A DNA stretch of 64,000 nt from Tabrizicola sp. (GCF_016793705.1 NZ_JAEULO010000031.1:1-64000); one strand, 5' to 3'. Numbered from the stretch's first letter, positions 19,930 to 29,329 are shown. Translations and numbers: made by a program. The notes: generated by a model from the letters alone, not told the origin.

Positions 19930-21276
19930 ATGGAATTCATCGACCCGCAATTCCTGGCCAGCATCCAGGGCGTGCTGCGGCAGATACAGGGCTTTGCCTT
20001 GTCACTTCTGCAGCCCTATCGACTGTGGCAGGTGCTGGTGGTCCTGATCGCCTTCGCGGCAGCGCATGTCATGGCGCGCATGTTCGCGCAAAGGGTCGAT
20101 GCCTGGGCGCGCAGCCGCCCCAACCTCAAGCGCTGGCAGGCGCGGCTTATCGTCACCGTGCGGAACCGGCTTCGCGGCATCCTGTTCGTGCTGCTGGCCT
20201 GGGGCGCAGTCCTGGTGATCGCGCAGGTCAACCCGTTTCCGTCCCGGCGTTACATCGTGGCGCTGGCGGCGACCATCGGCACCGCATGGGTGGTCATCGG
20301 TCTGCTGACCCGCATGATCCGCAACCGGTTCCTGCGCCGCATCGTCACCTGGGGGGCGTGGATCTATGTCACCCTGCTCTATCTGGGATTCCTCGATAGC
20401 TTCACCGAGTTCCTCGACAGCCTGGCCGTGACCTTCGGAAGCTTCCGCCTGTCGGCGCTGACGGTCATCAAGGCGCTTATCGTCACCGGGGTCTTGTTGA
20501 CAGCGGCCAGGCTGCTCACGACCGGCATCGGCAACCGCATCCGGCGGAACGAAGACATCAGCCCCTCGGTGCAGGTGCTGGTCGTCAAGCTGATGCAGGT
20601 CATTGCCTATGGCACGGCCTTCTTCGTCGGGCTCAAGGCCGTGGGCTTTGACCTGACCGGCCTTGCCGTCCTGTCCGGCGCCATCGGTGTAGGCCTGGGC
20701 TTTGGCTTGCAGAAAGTGGTTTCGAACCTCGTCTCGGGCGTGATCATCCTTCTGGACAAGTCGATCAAGCCCGGTGACGTGATCAGCCTGGGCGACACCT
20801 TCGGCTGGATCGAGGCGTTGGGAGCACGCTATGTCAGCGTCGTCACCCGCGACGGCAAGGAATACCTGATCCCGAACGAGGACCTGATCACGGGGCAGGT
20901 GGTGAACTGGTCGCACTCCAACGAATTTGTCCGCATCGACCTCAAGTTCGGGACCTCTTACGACGACGATCCCCACAAGGTGCGCCAGCTTGCCATCGAT
21001 GCCGCCCTGTCCACCGGCCGTGTTCTGAAGGACCGCCCCGCCGTCTGCCACATCACCGGCTTCGGCGACAGCTCGGTCGACTATGTCCTGCGGTTCTGGA
21101 TCACCGATCCGTCGCAGGGTCTGACCAACGTGCGCGGCAACGTCTATCTGGCGCTCTGGGACACGTTCAAGGCCAACGGCATCACCATCCCCTTCCCCCA
21201 GCGCGAGGTGCGGGTTCTGAAAGATCGCGCCACGGACGACCCCACGCCAGAAACGCTGCCCGCGTCGCTTGCCTGA
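19930..21276 (+). CDS. MscS-family mechanosensitive channel
   Basis: A 448-residue membrane protein. Several N-terminal hydrophobic segments (about residues 15-230) precede the pore helix, whose Gly/Ala-rich sequence GVGLGFGLQKVVSNLVSG lies near residue 255. The cytoplasmic beta domain follows with KPGDVISLGDTFGWIEALG and IPNEDLITGQVVNWSHSN. Such channels open under hypo-osmotic stress. The ATG at 19930 has GGAGG twelve bases upstream; the much longer open frame before it overlaps the divergent transporter gene and is not coding. It is longer than E. coli MscS because of extra N-terminal segments. Confidence 0.92.
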   Translation: MEFIDPQFLASIQGVLRQIQGFALSLLQPYRLWQVLVVLIAFAAAHVMARMFAQRVDAWARSRPNLKRWQARLIVTVRNRLRGILFVLLAWGAVLVIAQVNPFPSRRYIVALAATIGTAWVVIGLLTRMIRNRFLRRIVTWGAWIYVTLLYLGFLDSFTEFLDSLAVTFGSFRLSALTVIKALIVTGVLLTAARLLTTGIGNRIRRNEDISPSVQVLVVKLMQVIAYGTAFFVGLKAVGFDLTGLAVLSGAIGVGLGFGLQKVVSNLVSGVIILLDKSIKPGDVISLGDTFGWIEALGARYVSVVTRDGKEYLIPNEDLITGQVVNWSHSNEFVRIDLKFGTSYDDDPHKVRQLAIDAALSTGRVLKDRPAVCHITGFGDSSVDYVLRFWITDPSQGLTNVRGNVYLALWDTFKANGITIPFPQREVRVLKDRATDDPTPETLPASLA

Positions 21277-21294
21277 ACCGGGATTCGGGCGTAT

Positions 21295-21396
21295 ATGCGC
21301 CACATGCACGGGTTCATCTACTTCAACATCACCGATCATGCGCGGCTGCCCGCCCGCTTCTTCGGCATGACCCGCACCATCCTGGCCCGCCTTTAG
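21295..21396 (+). CDS. Candidate 33-residue microprotein or leader peptide
   Basis: A short reading frame between mscS and leuC encodes 33 residues beginning MRHMHGFIYFNITDHARLP and ending TILARL. Of 32 sense codons after the first, 29 end in G or C, which matches the coding bias of the neighbours. It is rich in Phe, Arg and Ile, and has three Leu codons, two of them in the last four sense codons. I do not recognise it. There is no strong ribosome site in front of either ATG. It could be a leader controlling leuC, a conserved microprotein, or chance. Confidence 0.35.
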   Translation: MRHMHGFIYFNITDHARLPARFFGMTRTILARL

Positions 21397-21489
21397 GCTC
21401 CGGGCCATCGCCCGCGCGGGCGTCCCTGCCGCGCATCCCCATTCCAAGCCCCAAGGCCGCCCGCCCGGCCACAGCCAAGGAACCGAGCC

Positions 21490-22908
21490 ATGACCGCTCT
21501 GCGTACCCTCTACGACAAGATCTGGGATGACCATGTCGTCCACCAGGCCGAAGACGGCACCTGCCTCCTCTACATCGACCGCCATCTCGTTCACGAAGTG
21601 ACCAGCCCCCAGGCCTTCGAGGGCCTCAGAATGACCGGCCGCAAGGTGCGTGCGCCCGAAAAGACCATCGCGGTGCCCGATCACAACGTGCCCACCACGC
21701 TCGACCGCGCCGATGCCGCGACGATGACGGAAGACAGCCGCATCCAGGTGGCAGCACTCGACAAGAACGCGCGCGACTTCGGGATCAACTACTATCCGGT
21801 GTCCGACGTGCGGCAGGGCATCGTGCATATCGTCGGCCCCGAACAGGGCTGGACCCTGCCGGGCATGACCGTGGTCTGCGGCGACAGCCACACCGCCACC
21901 CACGGCGCCTTCGGCTCGCTCGCCCACGGGATCGGCACCTCCGAGGTGGAACATGTCCTCGCCACCCAGACGCTGATCCAGCGCAAGGGCAAGAACATGA
22001 AGGTCGAGATCACCGGGTCCCTGCGCCCCGGCGTCACCGCCAAGGACATCACCCTCAGCGTCATCGGCGCCACCGGCACGGCGGGCGGCACCGGCTATGT
22101 CATCGAATACTGCGGCCAGGCGATCCGCGAGCTTTCCATGGAAGGCCGGATGACCGTCTGCAACATGGCGATCGAGGGCGGCGCCCGCGCGGGCCTCATC
22201 GCCCCGGACGAGAAGACCTTCGCCTATGTCATGGGCCGCCCCCACGCGCCGAAAGGCGCGAAATGGGAGGCCGCGCTTGCCTACTGGAAGACCCTCTTCA
22301 CCGACGAAGGCGCCCATTTCGACAAGGTCGTGACCATCAAGGGTGAGGACATTGCCCCCGTCGTCACCTGGGGCACCTCGCCCGAGGACGTGCTGCCGAT
22401 CACCGGCAGCGTCCCCGCGCCCGAGAGCTTCTCGGGCGGCAAGGTCGACGCGGCGAAGCGGTCGATCGACTACATGGGCCTGACGGCCGGGCAGAAGCTC
22501 ACCGATATAGCCATCGACACGGTGTTCATCGGTTCCTGCACCAACGGCCGGATCGAGGACCTGCGCGCGGCGGCGGCCATCCTGAAGGGCAGGAAGATCG
22601 CCGTGAAACGGGCGATGGTCGTCCCCGGCTCGGGCCTCGTCCGGGCGCAAGCGGAAGAAGAGGGTCTGGCGCAGATATTCATCGACGCGGGTTTCGAATG
22701 GCGGCTCGCGGGCTGCTCCATGTGTCTGGCGATGAACCCCGACCAGCTCGCCCCCGGCGAACGCTGTGCGGCGACCTCGAACCGCAACTTCGAGGGGCGG
22801 CAGGGCCGTGGCGGCCGCACCCATCTCATGTCGCCCGCGATGGCGGCGGCGGCGGCGATCACCGGCCACCTGACCGATGTCCGGGAACTGATGGGCGAGA
22901 TGGTCTGA
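21490..22908 (+). CDS. leuC: 3-isopropylmalate dehydratase, large subunit
   Basis: The 472-residue aconitase-family subunit isomerises 2- and 3-isopropylmalate in leucine synthesis. The cysteine ligands of the [4Fe-4S] cluster are in [13 protein letters not shown] and in [12 protein letters not shown]. Conserved [14 protein letters not shown] and [17 protein letters not shown] are present, and the length is normal. AAGGAACC precedes the ATG. The small subunit gene leuD lies downstream, but a glycosyltransferase gene is inserted between them. Confidence 0.97.
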   Translation: MTALRTLYDKIWDDHVVHQAEDGTCLLYIDRHLVHEVTSPQAFEGLRMTGRKVRAPEKTIAVPDHNVPTTLDRADAATMTEDSRIQVAALDKNARDFGINYYPVSDVRQGIVHIVGPEQGWTLPGMTVVCGDSHTATHGAFGSLAHGIGTSEVEHVLATQTLIQRKGKNMKVEITGSLRPGVTAKDITLSVIGATGTAGGTGYVIEYCGQAIRELSMEGRMTVCNMAIEGGARAGLIAPDEKTFAYVMGRPHAPKGAKWEAALAYWKTLFTDEGAHFDKVVTIKGEDIAPVVTWGTSPEDVLPITGSVPAPESFSGGKVDAAKRSIDYMGLTAGQKLTDIAIDTVFIGSCTNGRIEDLRAAAAILKGRKIAVKRAMVVPGSGLVRAQAEEEGLAQIFIDAGFEWRLAGCSMCLAMNPDQLAPGERCAATSNRNFEGRQGRGGRTHLMSPAMAAAAAITGHLTDVRELMGEMV

Positions 22909-22911
22909 CCC

Positions 22912-24249
22912 ATGGCCGATCCGGCCGACACCCCTGACGGCCCCGTCGCCTCCCGGCGGCGGGTGCTGGTCATTGCGGAAGCCGCGAACCCGGAATGGGT
23001 TTCGGTGCCGCTGGTCGGCTGGTCCATCGCCACCGCGCTCCGCGCGCATCACGACGTCCATATCGTCACCCAGATCCGAAACCGCGACGCCTTCCTGCGC
23101 GCGAGCCTGATCGAAGGGCAGGATTTCACCGCCATCGACAGCGAGGCGGTGGCCCGCCCGATCTGGAAACTGGCCGAGGTCCTGCGCATGGGCAAGGGCA
23201 AGGGCTGGACTATGGTCACGGCGTTGTCGTCGAAACTCGCCTACCCCTATTTTGAACGCAAGCTGTGGGCGCAGTTCGGCCCCCGCATCGCCGCCGGTGA
23301 GTTCGACATCGTCCACCGCGTCACGCCCCTGACCCCCACCGCCAACAGCCTGATCGCGCCGCGTTGCCGCAAGGCGGGCGTGCCATTCGTCATCGGGCCG
23401 CTCAACGGCGGCGTGCCCTGGCCGAAAGGCTTCGACGCCGAACGCCGCCGCGAACGCGAGTGGCTGTCCTATGTCCGGGGTGCCTACCGCCTGTCGCCCT
23501 CCCGCAGCCGGATGATCCGCGCCGCTGCTGCCATCATTGCGGGCAGCCGCCACACCGCCTCCGAGTTCGCCGGGGCCCGCGACCGCCTGACCCTGATCCC
23601 GGAAAACGGCATCGACCCCGCGCGCTTCTCGCTCCGCGCCGCGCAGCCCGGCACGCTGCCGCTGCGCTGCGCCTTCCTTGGCCGACTGGTGCCCTACAAG
23701 GGCCCCGACATGCTGATCGAGGCCGCCGAGCCCTTCCTGCGCGACGGCACCATGGTCCTCGACATTCTTGGCGACGGCCCGCTGATGCCTGCCTTGCGAG
23801 AGATGCTGGCCGCGAAGGGCCTGACCCAAGCCGTCACCCTGCACGGCTGGATCGACCACAAGGAGGTGCAGTCCCTCCTCTCGCAATCCCAGCTTCTCAC
23901 CTTCCCCTCGGTCCGCGAATTCGGCGGCGGCGTGGTGCTGGAGGCGATGGCGCTGGGCGTCGTCCCGGTGATCGCCGACTATGCCGGGCCGGGCGAGCTG
24001 GTCACGCCCGAGACCGGGGTCAAGGTGCCGATGGGCAGCCGCGATCAGGTCGTCGCGGGGTTCCGCGCGGCCCTCGTCCGCCTGATCGCCGCCCCCGAGC
24101 AAATTCCGGCCCTCTCCGTCGCCGCCCTTCGCCGGGTGGAGGAGCATTTCACCTGGGACAGGAAAGCGCGCCAGATCGGCGCGATCTACGACTGGGTCCT
24201 CGACGCGAAGGGTCCCATCCCGCAACCCGTGCCCCTTTCGGGCGCCTAG
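22912..24249 (+). CDS. Glycosyltransferase, GT4-like, between leuC and leuD
   Basis: A 445-residue GT-B protein. The second Rossmann domain starts at [20 protein letters not shown], followed by [18 protein letters not shown]. The donor-site region [20 protein letters not shown] contains the E-x7-E pattern of family 4. The N-terminal part includes [20 protein letters not shown]. It starts three bases after leuC and ends 14 bases before leuD, so it is in the same transcript. It has no evident link to leucine synthesis and is probably a cell-envelope enzyme acquired into the operon. Codon use looks like its neighbours. Donor and acceptor are unknown. Confidence 0.88.
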   Translation: MADPADTPDGPVASRRRVLVIAEAANPEWVSVPLVGWSIATALRAHHDVHIVTQIRNRDAFLRASLIEGQDFTAIDSEAVARPIWKLAEVLRMGKGKGWTMVTALSSKLAYPYFERKLWAQFGPRIAAGEFDIVHRVTPLTPTANSLIAPRCRKAGVPFVIGPLNGGVPWPKGFDAERRREREWLSYVRGAYRLSPSRSRMIRAAAAIIAGSRHTASEFAGARDRLTLIPENGIDPARFSLRAAQPGTLPLRCAFLGRLVPYKGPDMLIEAAEPFLRDGTMVLDILGDGPLMPALREMLAAKGLTQAVTLHGWIDHKEVQSLLSQSQLLTFPSVREFGGGVVLEAMALGVVPVIADYAGPGELVTPETGVKVPMGSRDQVVAGFRAALVRLIAAPEQIPALSVAALRRVEEHFTWDRKARQIGAIYDWVLDAKGPIPQPVPLSGA

Positions 24250-24263
24250 ACAGGACGCAAGAC

Positions 24264-24869
24264 ATGGACAAGTTCACCACCCTCACCGGCGTCGCGGCCC
24301 CGATGCCGCTGGTCAACATCGACACCGACATGATCATCCCCAAGCAGTTCCTGAAGACCATCCAGCGGTCGGGCCTTGGCAAGAACCTGTTCGACGAGAT
24401 GCGCTACACCCAGGACGGTCAGGAAATCCCGGATTTCGTGCTGAACCAGCCCGCCTACCGCAAGGCTCAGATCATCGTCGCCGGTGACAACTTCGGCTGC
24501 GGCTCCTCGCGCGAGCACGCCCCCTGGGCGCTGCTCGACTTCGGCATCCGCTGCGTGATCTCGACCAGCTTCGCCGACATCTTCTTCAACAACTGCTTCA
24601 AGAACGGCATCTTGCCGGTCGTCCTGCCTCAGGAGGCGGTCGATCAGCTGATGGACGACGCCCGCAAAGGCGCCAATGCCCGGATCACCGTCGATCTGGA
24701 AGCCCAGACCGTGACCAGCTCGGACGGCAAGACCTTCGCCTTCGAGGTCGACGCCTTCAAGAAGCATTGCCTGATGAACGGCCTCGACGATATCGGCCTG
24801 ACGATGGAAAAGGCTTCGGCCATCGACGCCTTCGAGAAGAAGAACGCCACGCTCCATCCCTGGGCGTGA
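24264..24869 (+). CDS. leuD: 3-isopropylmalate dehydratase, small subunit
   Basis: The 201-residue swivel-domain partner of Leu[19 protein letters not shown] opens the protein, and [20 protein letters not shown] is the substrate-binding signature. Normal length. The start MDKFTTLTG is in the expected place relative to family members; a long upstream frame belongs to another reading of the glycosyltransferase gene. Confidence 0.97.
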   Translation: MDKFTTLTGVAAPMPLVNIDTDMIIPKQFLKTIQRSGLGKNLFDEMRYTQDGQEIPDFVLNQPAYRKAQIIVAGDNFGCGSSREHAPWALLDFGIRCVISTSFADIFFNNCFKNGILPVVLPQEAVDQLMDDARKGANARITVDLEAQTVTSSDGKTFAFEVDAFKKHCLMNGLDDIGLTMEKASAIDAFEKKNATLHPWA

Positions 24870-25187
24870 GCCTCGCGGCACAGGCTTCGATCTGGTCCGC
24901 GCGCGCCTCTGCTTTCACATTTGCCCAAATATCCTCCGGGGGTTTGGGGGTGGAAAACCCCCAGGTCCCGAGGAGGAGGCGCAGCCCGACGACGAGACAA
25001 AGAGTCTTCGCGCGAAGCGCTCAATATAAAACCGCACCCACCCGCAAGATATTGCGAAACCGTAAACGAAAACTGACAACCACTTGAAAGTACGTATTAA
25101 TCCAGGAATGCCCACCGTGGACAGTCCCGCCCTTGCCGCTCCGCCCTCGCCGCGCTACCCTCCCCGCGACCCATCCCGGAGAACCCC
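24870..25187. other. Intergenic region after leuD
   Basis: About 320 bases without a convincing gene. The left part holds a copy of the dispersed stem-loop repeat. The middle part is AT-richer than its surroundings (around 25025-25105) and may hold the ridA promoter. CCACCGTGGACA near 25112 repeats a 12-mer also found at 59403. An open frame through the repeat is probably not coding. Confidence 0.6.
24912..24968 (-). repeat. Intergenic stem-loop repeat, copy A
   Basis: A segment beginning CTTTCACATTTGCCCAAATA and continuing into the hairpin GGGGGTGGAAAACCCCC. It aligns over about 57 bases with the reverse complement of 27638-27691, sharing CTTTCA, TTTGC, TATCC, GGGGGT, GGGGGTG, AAACCCCC and GGTCC in order. 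I know similar elements between genes in many Rhodobacterales genomes. Confidence 0.8.
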
Positions 25188-25649
25188 ATGCACGGAATCG
25201 AGAAACGCCTCGCCGACCTCGGCGTCACCCTCCCCGACGCCCCCGCCCCGGCGGCGAACTACGTCCCCTTCGTGCAGGTCGGCAACCTCGTCCACATCTC
25301 GGGCCAGATCAGCCAGAACGAGGCGGGCCTGATCAAGGGCAAGCTGGGCGAGGACCTCAGCTTCGAACAGGGTGCCGAGGCCGCGAAACGTTGCGCGATC
25401 TCTCTGCTGGCCCAGCTCAAGAAGGCCGTCGGCGGCGACTGGTCGCGGCTGGACCGGGCGGTGAAGCTCACCGGCTTCGTCAACTCCACCCCCGATTTCA
25501 CCGACCAGCCCAAGGTGATCAACGGCGCCTCCGACTTCCTGGTCGCGGTCCTCGGCGATGCCGGCCGCCACGCCCGCTCCGCCGTCTCCGCCGCCTCGTT
25601 GCCCCTTGGGGTGGCCGTGGAAATCGAGGCGATCTTCGCCCTGAAATGA
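25188..25649 (+). CDS. RidA/YjgF family protein
   Basis: A 153-residue protein of the YjgF/YER057c/UK114 family. The family pattern is clear: YVPFVQVGNLVHISGQISQ, then GFVNSTPDFTDQPKVINGAS, and RSAVSAASLPLGVAVEIEAI, which contains the conserved Arg. RidA enzymes hydrolyse reactive 2-aminoacrylate-like imines. This is the longer subgroup (about 150 rather than 128 residues) whose substrate is less certain. It leads a three-gene run with a phosphodiesterase and an acetyltransferase. Confidence 0.9.
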   Translation: MHGIEKRLADLGVTLPDAPAPAANYVPFVQVGNLVHISGQISQNEAGLIKGKLGEDLSFEQGAEAAKRCAISLLAQLKKAVGGDWSRLDRAVKLTGFVNSTPDFTDQPKVINGASDFLVAVLGDAGRHARSAVSAASLPLGVAVEIEAIFALK

Positions 25650-25659
25650 CCCGCCGATA

Positions 25660-26433
25660 ATGACCCGCGTCCCGCTGCCCGACAGCTTCCTGCGCCGGCC
25701 GATCACCCACCGCGCCCTGCATGATCGGGCGCGGGGCGTGATCGAGAACTCCCCCGCGGCCATCAGGGCCGCCATCGCCGCAGGCTACGGGATCGAGGTG
25801 GACCTGCAACTCTCCTCGGACGGCGTGCCGATGGTCTTCCACGACGAGACCCTCGACCGCCTGACCGCCGAGACCGGCCCGGTCAACGCCCGCACTTCTG
25901 CCGCTTTGGGCCGTATCCGGCTGACCGGCTCGACCGACACGATTCCGACGCTGCCCGAGGTGCTGGCCCTGATCGGCGGCCGGGTTCCCCTGCTGATCGA
26001 GATCAAGGACCAGAGCCTTGTCATGGGCCCGACCGACGGCAGGCTGGAGGCGGCGACGGCGAAGGCATTGCAGGGCTACACCGGCGACGTCGCGCTGATG
26101 TCCTTCAACCCCGCCTCTGTCGCCCATCTGGCGCGCCTGGCCCCCGACCTGCCGCGCGGGATCACCACCTCGGCCTATGATCCCGAGGACTGGAAGCCGA
26201 TGCCGCCCGACGTCTGCGCCCATTTCCGCGCCATCCCCGATTATGACGCCACCCTCTCCAGCTTCATCAGCCACGAGGCCCCAGACCTGTCGCGGGACCG
26301 GGTGGCCGAGCTGAAGGCGCAGGGCGCCAGGGTGCTGTGCTGGACGATCCGCTCGCCCGAGGCCGAGGCAGAGGCGCGGCGGGTTGCCGACAATGTGACC
26401 TTCGAGGGCTATCGGGCCGCGCTTCCCGCTTGA
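25660..26433 (+). CDS. Glycerophosphodiester phosphodiesterase
   Basis: A 257-residue GDPD-family TIM barrel. ITHRALHDRARGVIENSPAA contains the first catalytic HR and the ENS element, though the usual HRG is HRA here. GIEVDLQLSSDGVPMVFHDE carries the metal Glu and Asp and the second catalytic His. No signal peptide is seen, so it is cytosolic and would split glycerophosphodiesters to glycerol-3-phosphate and an alcohol. It starts ten bases after ridA and is followed by a GNAT/FemAB-like gene. Confidence 0.92.
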   Translation: MTRVPLPDSFLRRPITHRALHDRARGVIENSPAAIRAAIAAGYGIEVDLQLSSDGVPMVFHDETLDRLTAETGPVNARTSAALGRIRLTGSTDTIPTLPEVLALIGGRVPLLIEIKDQSLVMGPTDGRLEAATAKALQGYTGDVALMSFNPASVAHLARLAPDLPRGITTSAYDPEDWKPMPPDVCAHFRAIPDYDATLSSFISHEAPDLSRDRVAELKAQGARVLCWTIRSPEAEAEARRVADNVTFEGYRAALPA

Positions 26434-26479
26434 CCTTCCCGCCCATGCCGCCACCTTTCCCCCGACCTCGAGGGTGCGA

Positions 26480-27637
26480 ATGGCCGACCTGACCCTGCAC
26501 GACAGCCTGTCCGAGATTCCCGCCGCCGACTGGGATGCCGTCGCCGCGCCGGAACAGGCCAATGGGCGTCCCATCGACCCGTTCACCACCCACCGCTTCC
26601 TGACCGCGCTGGATGCCTCCGGCTCGACCGGCAAGGGTACCGGCTGGCAACCCCGCCCGCTGGCCCTGCGCGAGGGCGGCTGGCTGCTGGCGGCAATGCC
26701 CCTCTATGTGAAGGGCCACAGCCAGGGCGAATACATCTTCGATCACGGCTGGGCCGACGCACTGGAGCGGGCAGGGGGCCGCTATTACCCCAAGCTTCAG
26801 ATTGCCGTCCCCTTCACCCCCGCCACCGGAAGACGCTTTCTGGGGCCAGAAGCCCACCGGGAAACCCTGTGGCAGGCCGCCATCGGGATCGCGGCGCAGA
26901 ACCGGCTGTCCTCTGTGCACGCCACCTTCTGCACTGCAGAGGAGGCCGAAACACTGGCCGGGGTCGAGGGGACGCTCCACCGCATCACCCAGCAGTTCCA
27001 TTGGGAAAACCGGGGCTACCGGACCTTCGTCGACTTCCTCTCAGACCTGTCCAGCCGCAAGCGCAAGATGATCCGCAAGGAACGCGAGACGGCGCGGGCC
27101 AGCGGGCTGGCGATCCGCGCGCTGACCGGGGACCAGATCGAACCCGCGCATTGGGATGCGTTCTGGGCCTTCTACCAGGACACCGGCAGCCGCAAATGGG
27201 GCCATCCATACCTGACGCGCGCGGCCTTTACCCTGTTCCACCAGACGATGCGCGACGACATCCTGCTGGTCCTGGCCTTCGACGGCAGCCGCCCGGTGGC
27301 CGGGGCGCTGAACTTCATCGGGCGCGACACGCTTTACGGGCGCTACTGGGGCTGCGTTCAGGACCATCCCTGCCTGCATTTCGAGCTGTGCTACTATCAG
27401 GCGATCGACTGGGCGATCACCCAGGGTCTGCAACGGGTCGAGGCCGGGGCGCAGGGCGAACACAAGCTCGCGCGCGGCTATCTGCCGGTCGAGACGCATT
27501 CGCTGCACTGGATCGCGGAACCCGCGTTCCGCACGGCGGTTGACCGCTATCTTGAGGCCGAACGCCGCGCTATAGGGGAAGAGATCGAGGTGCTGACCGC
27601 CTATGGTCCGTTCCGGCGCGTCAGTGCCGAAGCGTAG
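26480..27637 (+). CDS. GNAT/FemAB-like acyl-transferase
   Basis: A 385-residue protein of the group annotated as peptidogalycan biosynthesis or GNAT family. Its first half begins DLTLHDSLSEIPAADWDAVA and includes YIFDHGWADALERAGGRYYP. The second half has RKRKMIRKERETARASGLAI and GALNFIGRDTLYGRYWGC, then EAGAQGEHKLARGYLPVETH, all characteristic of the family. These proteins resemble the tRNA-dependent FemAB transferases, but their substrates are not known. ATG is preferred to a GTG two codons upstream. It ends the ridA-gdpD run, and a stem-loop repeat follows at once. Confidence 0.85.
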   Translation: MADLTLHDSLSEIPAADWDAVAAPEQANGRPIDPFTTHRFLTALDASGSTGKGTGWQPRPLALREGGWLLAAMPLYVKGHSQGEYIFDHGWADALERAGGRYYPKLQIAVPFTPATGRRFLGPEAHRETLWQAAIGIAAQNRLSSVHATFCTAEEAETLAGVEGTLHRITQQFHWENRGYRTFVDFLSDLSSRKRKMIRKERETARASGLAIRALTGDQIEPAHWDAFWAFYQDTGSRKWGHPYLTRAAFTLFHQTMRDDILLVLAFDGSRPVAGALNFIGRDTLYGRYWGCVQDHPCLHFELCYYQAIDWAITQGLQRVEAGAQGEHKLARGYLPVETHSLHWIAEPAFRTAVDRYLEAERRAIGEEIEVLTAYGPFRRVSAEA

Positions 27638-27691
27638 GACCGGGGGTTTCACACCCCCGGACCCCCGTGGGATACTTTCGCAAAGATGAAA
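27638..27691 (+). repeat. Intergenic stem-loop repeat, copy B
   Basis: Starts one base after the preceding stop codon with a hairpin CCGGGGGTTT / ACACCCCCGG, followed by ACCCCCGTGGGATACTTTCG and CAAAGATGAAAG. It is the inverted counterpart of 24912-24968. It reaches almost to the ribosome site of the next gene and may act as terminator or RNA-stability element. Confidence 0.8.
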
Positions 27692-27709
27692 GGCGGGAGT
27701 GAGTCGTCC

Positions 27710-28321
27710 ATGCTGACCTTCTACACCAACCCGATGTCGCGCGGCCGGATCGCGCGCTGGATGCTGGAGGAGGCCGGCCAGCCCTACGAGACGGTGGCGC
27801 TGGACTATTACACCACGATGAAGGCGCCGGAGTATCTGGCGGTGAATCCGATGGGCAAGGTGCCCGCCTTGGTCCACGACGGCAAGGTCGTGACCGAGGT
27901 GGCGGCGATCTGCACCTACCTCGCGCTGACCTTCCCCGAGGCGGGCCTTATGGCCGAGGACAAGGCGGCCTTCTTCCGCTGGATGTTCTTTGCGGCGGGG
28001 CCGCTGGAGCAGGCGGTGGTCAACACCGGCTTTGGCTGGAAGACCAGCGGCCCGCAGGAAAAGCGGCGGGCGGGATATGGTGACCTGGCAGACGTGCTGT
28101 CGGCGCTGACCGAGCATCTGGAAAAGAACGACTACATCGCTGATGGCCGGTTCACCGCCGCCGATGTCTATGTCGGAAGCCAGGTCGGCTGGGGGATGCA
28201 GTTCGGCGGCATCCCCGCAAGCGACACGCTTTCCGCCTACTGGGCGCGGCTCAAGGACCGGCCCGCGCTGCTGGCGGCGAATGCCAAGGACAATGCGCTG
28301 ATCCCGGAGGCCAAGCCATGA
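27710..28321 (+). CDS. Glutathione S-transferase
   Basis: A 203-residue cytosolic GST. The N-terminal thioredoxin-like domain begins LTFYTNPMSRGRIARWMLEE, with Ser in the position usually used to activate glutathione, and contains NPMGKVPALVHDG with its cis-Pro. The helical C-terminal domain has YIADGRFTAADVYVGSQVGW. The start at 27710 follows GGCGGGAG; eight codons upstream would begin inside the repeat. It overlaps the pterin dehydratase gene by four bases. Confidence 0.92.
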   Translation: MLTFYTNPMSRGRIARWMLEEAGQPYETVALDYYTTMKAPEYLAVNPMGKVPALVHDGKVVTEVAAICTYLALTFPEAGLMAEDKAAFFRWMFFAAGPLEQAVVNTGFGWKTSGPQEKRRAGYGDLADVLSALTEHLEKNDYIADGRFTAADVYVGSQVGWGMQFGGIPASDTLSAYWARLKDRPALLAANAKDNALIPEAKP

Positions 28322-28683
28322 CCGCTCTTCTGCCCGAAGCCGACCGCAAGGCTGGACTGCCGCCGCTTGCCGAAACCGGCTGGGCCGCCGTGCCCGGCAA
28401 GGACGCGATCCGCAAGGTCTGGAAATTCCGCAACTTCTCCGAGGCCTGGGGCTTCATGTCCCGCGCCGCGCTGGTGGCGGACAAGGCCAACCACCACCCG
28501 GACTGGACCAACCGCTACAATGTCGTCGACGTGACGCTGACCACCCATTCCGCCAAGGGGCTCACGCAGCTGGATCTGGATCTGGCAAAGGCGATGGACA
28601 AGCTGGCCCCGGAGGCCGAGATCGAGCGCAATCATGGCGAGCCGGTGAGCTGCCTGTGCGAGCTGCATGCGCGCAAGGCCTGA
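28318..28683 (+). CDS. phhB: 4a-hydroxytetrahydrobiopterin dehydratase
   Basis: A 121-residue pterin-4a-carbinolamine dehydratase. The active-site block ADKANHHPDWTNRYNVVDV contains the two adjacent His and the PDW motif, and TTHSAKGLTQLDLDLA follows. The usual role is recycling the pterin after aromatic amino-acid hydroxylation; no hydroxylase gene is visible here. The C-terminal tail (from about residue 98) is longer than in the typical enzyme. It begins inside the GST stop codon. Confidence 0.93.
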   Translation: MTALLPEADRKAGLPPLAETGWAAVPGKDAIRKVWKFRNFSEAWGFMSRAALVADKANHHPDWTNRYNVVDVTLTTHSAKGLTQLDLDLAKAMDKLAPEAEIERNHGEPVSCLCELHARKA

Positions 28684-28702
28684 CGGGTCGCGACCGAACG
28701 GG

Positions 28703-29329
28703 TCAGAGCAGCCCCGCCATCCGTGCTCCGGTCAGGAGGTCGGGAGCCAGATGATGCGCCCATCGGCCCTCGCTTGGCACCATGTCGGGCACCTGCACCA
28801 CCACGCAGCCGGCGCGATGGGCGGCTTCGGCACCGGTTTCGCTGTCCTCGAACACCAGGCAGCGCGCGGGGGCCACGCCGAAGAGGGTCGCGGCCAGAAG
28901 ATAGGGTTCGGGATCGGGCTTCGGCGCACGCACATCGTCCAGCGTAACGACATGGGTGAAGGCCTCGGCGATCCCGGCCAGCCCGAGCTTGCGATGCGCG
29001 CCCGCACGCCCGGTCGAGGTGACGATGGCGAGCGGAGCATCCAGCGCGGGCAAGAGGCGAGCCGCGCCGGGCTTGAGCGCAAGGCCCGCGTCGACCCCGT
29101 CGTTGAAGCCCTTGCGCCAGTGCAGGTTGACGGCGTGCAGATCGACCCCCGGCAGCGCCGCCCGGATGATCTGCGCGGCAGTGGGCTCGTCCTTGCCGAC
29201 CAGCCCGTGCATGAAGGCCTCGTCCACCGGGTGACCATGCGCGGCGAAGGCGGCCATGCCGGTGACAAGCGCGATGCTTTCCGTGTCGATCAGCGTGCCG
29301 TCCAGGTCGAAGAGGATTGCGTCGTACAT
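28703..29329 (-). CDS. HAD-superfamily phosphatase
   Basis: A 208-residue HAD hydrolase. Motif I is ILFDLDGTLIDTE, motif II lies in AIVTSTGRAG, and motifs III and IV are in RAPKPDPEPYLLAA and CLVFEDSETG. A small helical cap sits between motifs I and II, as in phosphoglycolate or sugar-phosphate phosphatases. The substrate is unknown. The ATG is set at the start of motif I; a long upstream frame belongs to another reading of cpdB. It lies 28 bases downstream of cpdB on the same strand and may be co-transcribed with it. Confidence 0.9.
   Translation of the reverse strand: MYDAILFDLDGTLIDTESIALVTGMAAFAAHGHPVDEAFMHGLVGKDEPTAAQIIRAALPGVDLHAVNLHWRKGFNDGVDAGLALKPGAARLLPALDAPLAIVTSTGRAGAHRKLGLAGIAEAFTHVVTLDDVRAPKPDPEPYLLAATLFGVAPARCLVFEDSETGAEAAHRAGCVVVQVPDMVPSEGRWAHHLAPDLLTGARMAGLL

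Noticed and set aside
21295-21396. Classic leucine attenuator peptide
   Set aside because: There is no run of consecutive Leu codons and no good T-run terminator before leuC, so a classical attenuator is not supported; the frame is kept only as a candidate small gene.
20002-24225. 1407-codon open frame on the minus strand
   Set aside because: It lies antisense to mscS, leuC and a glycosyltransferase, all with clear family motifs. Its translation is low-complexity (His/Arg/Gly/Asp-rich), as expected in GC-rich antisense frames.
24767-25087. 106-codon plus-strand frame through the repeat
   Set aside because: It begins inside leuD in another frame and then reads through the dispersed stem-loop repeat. 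Similar translations arise from every repeat copy and are probably over-annotations.
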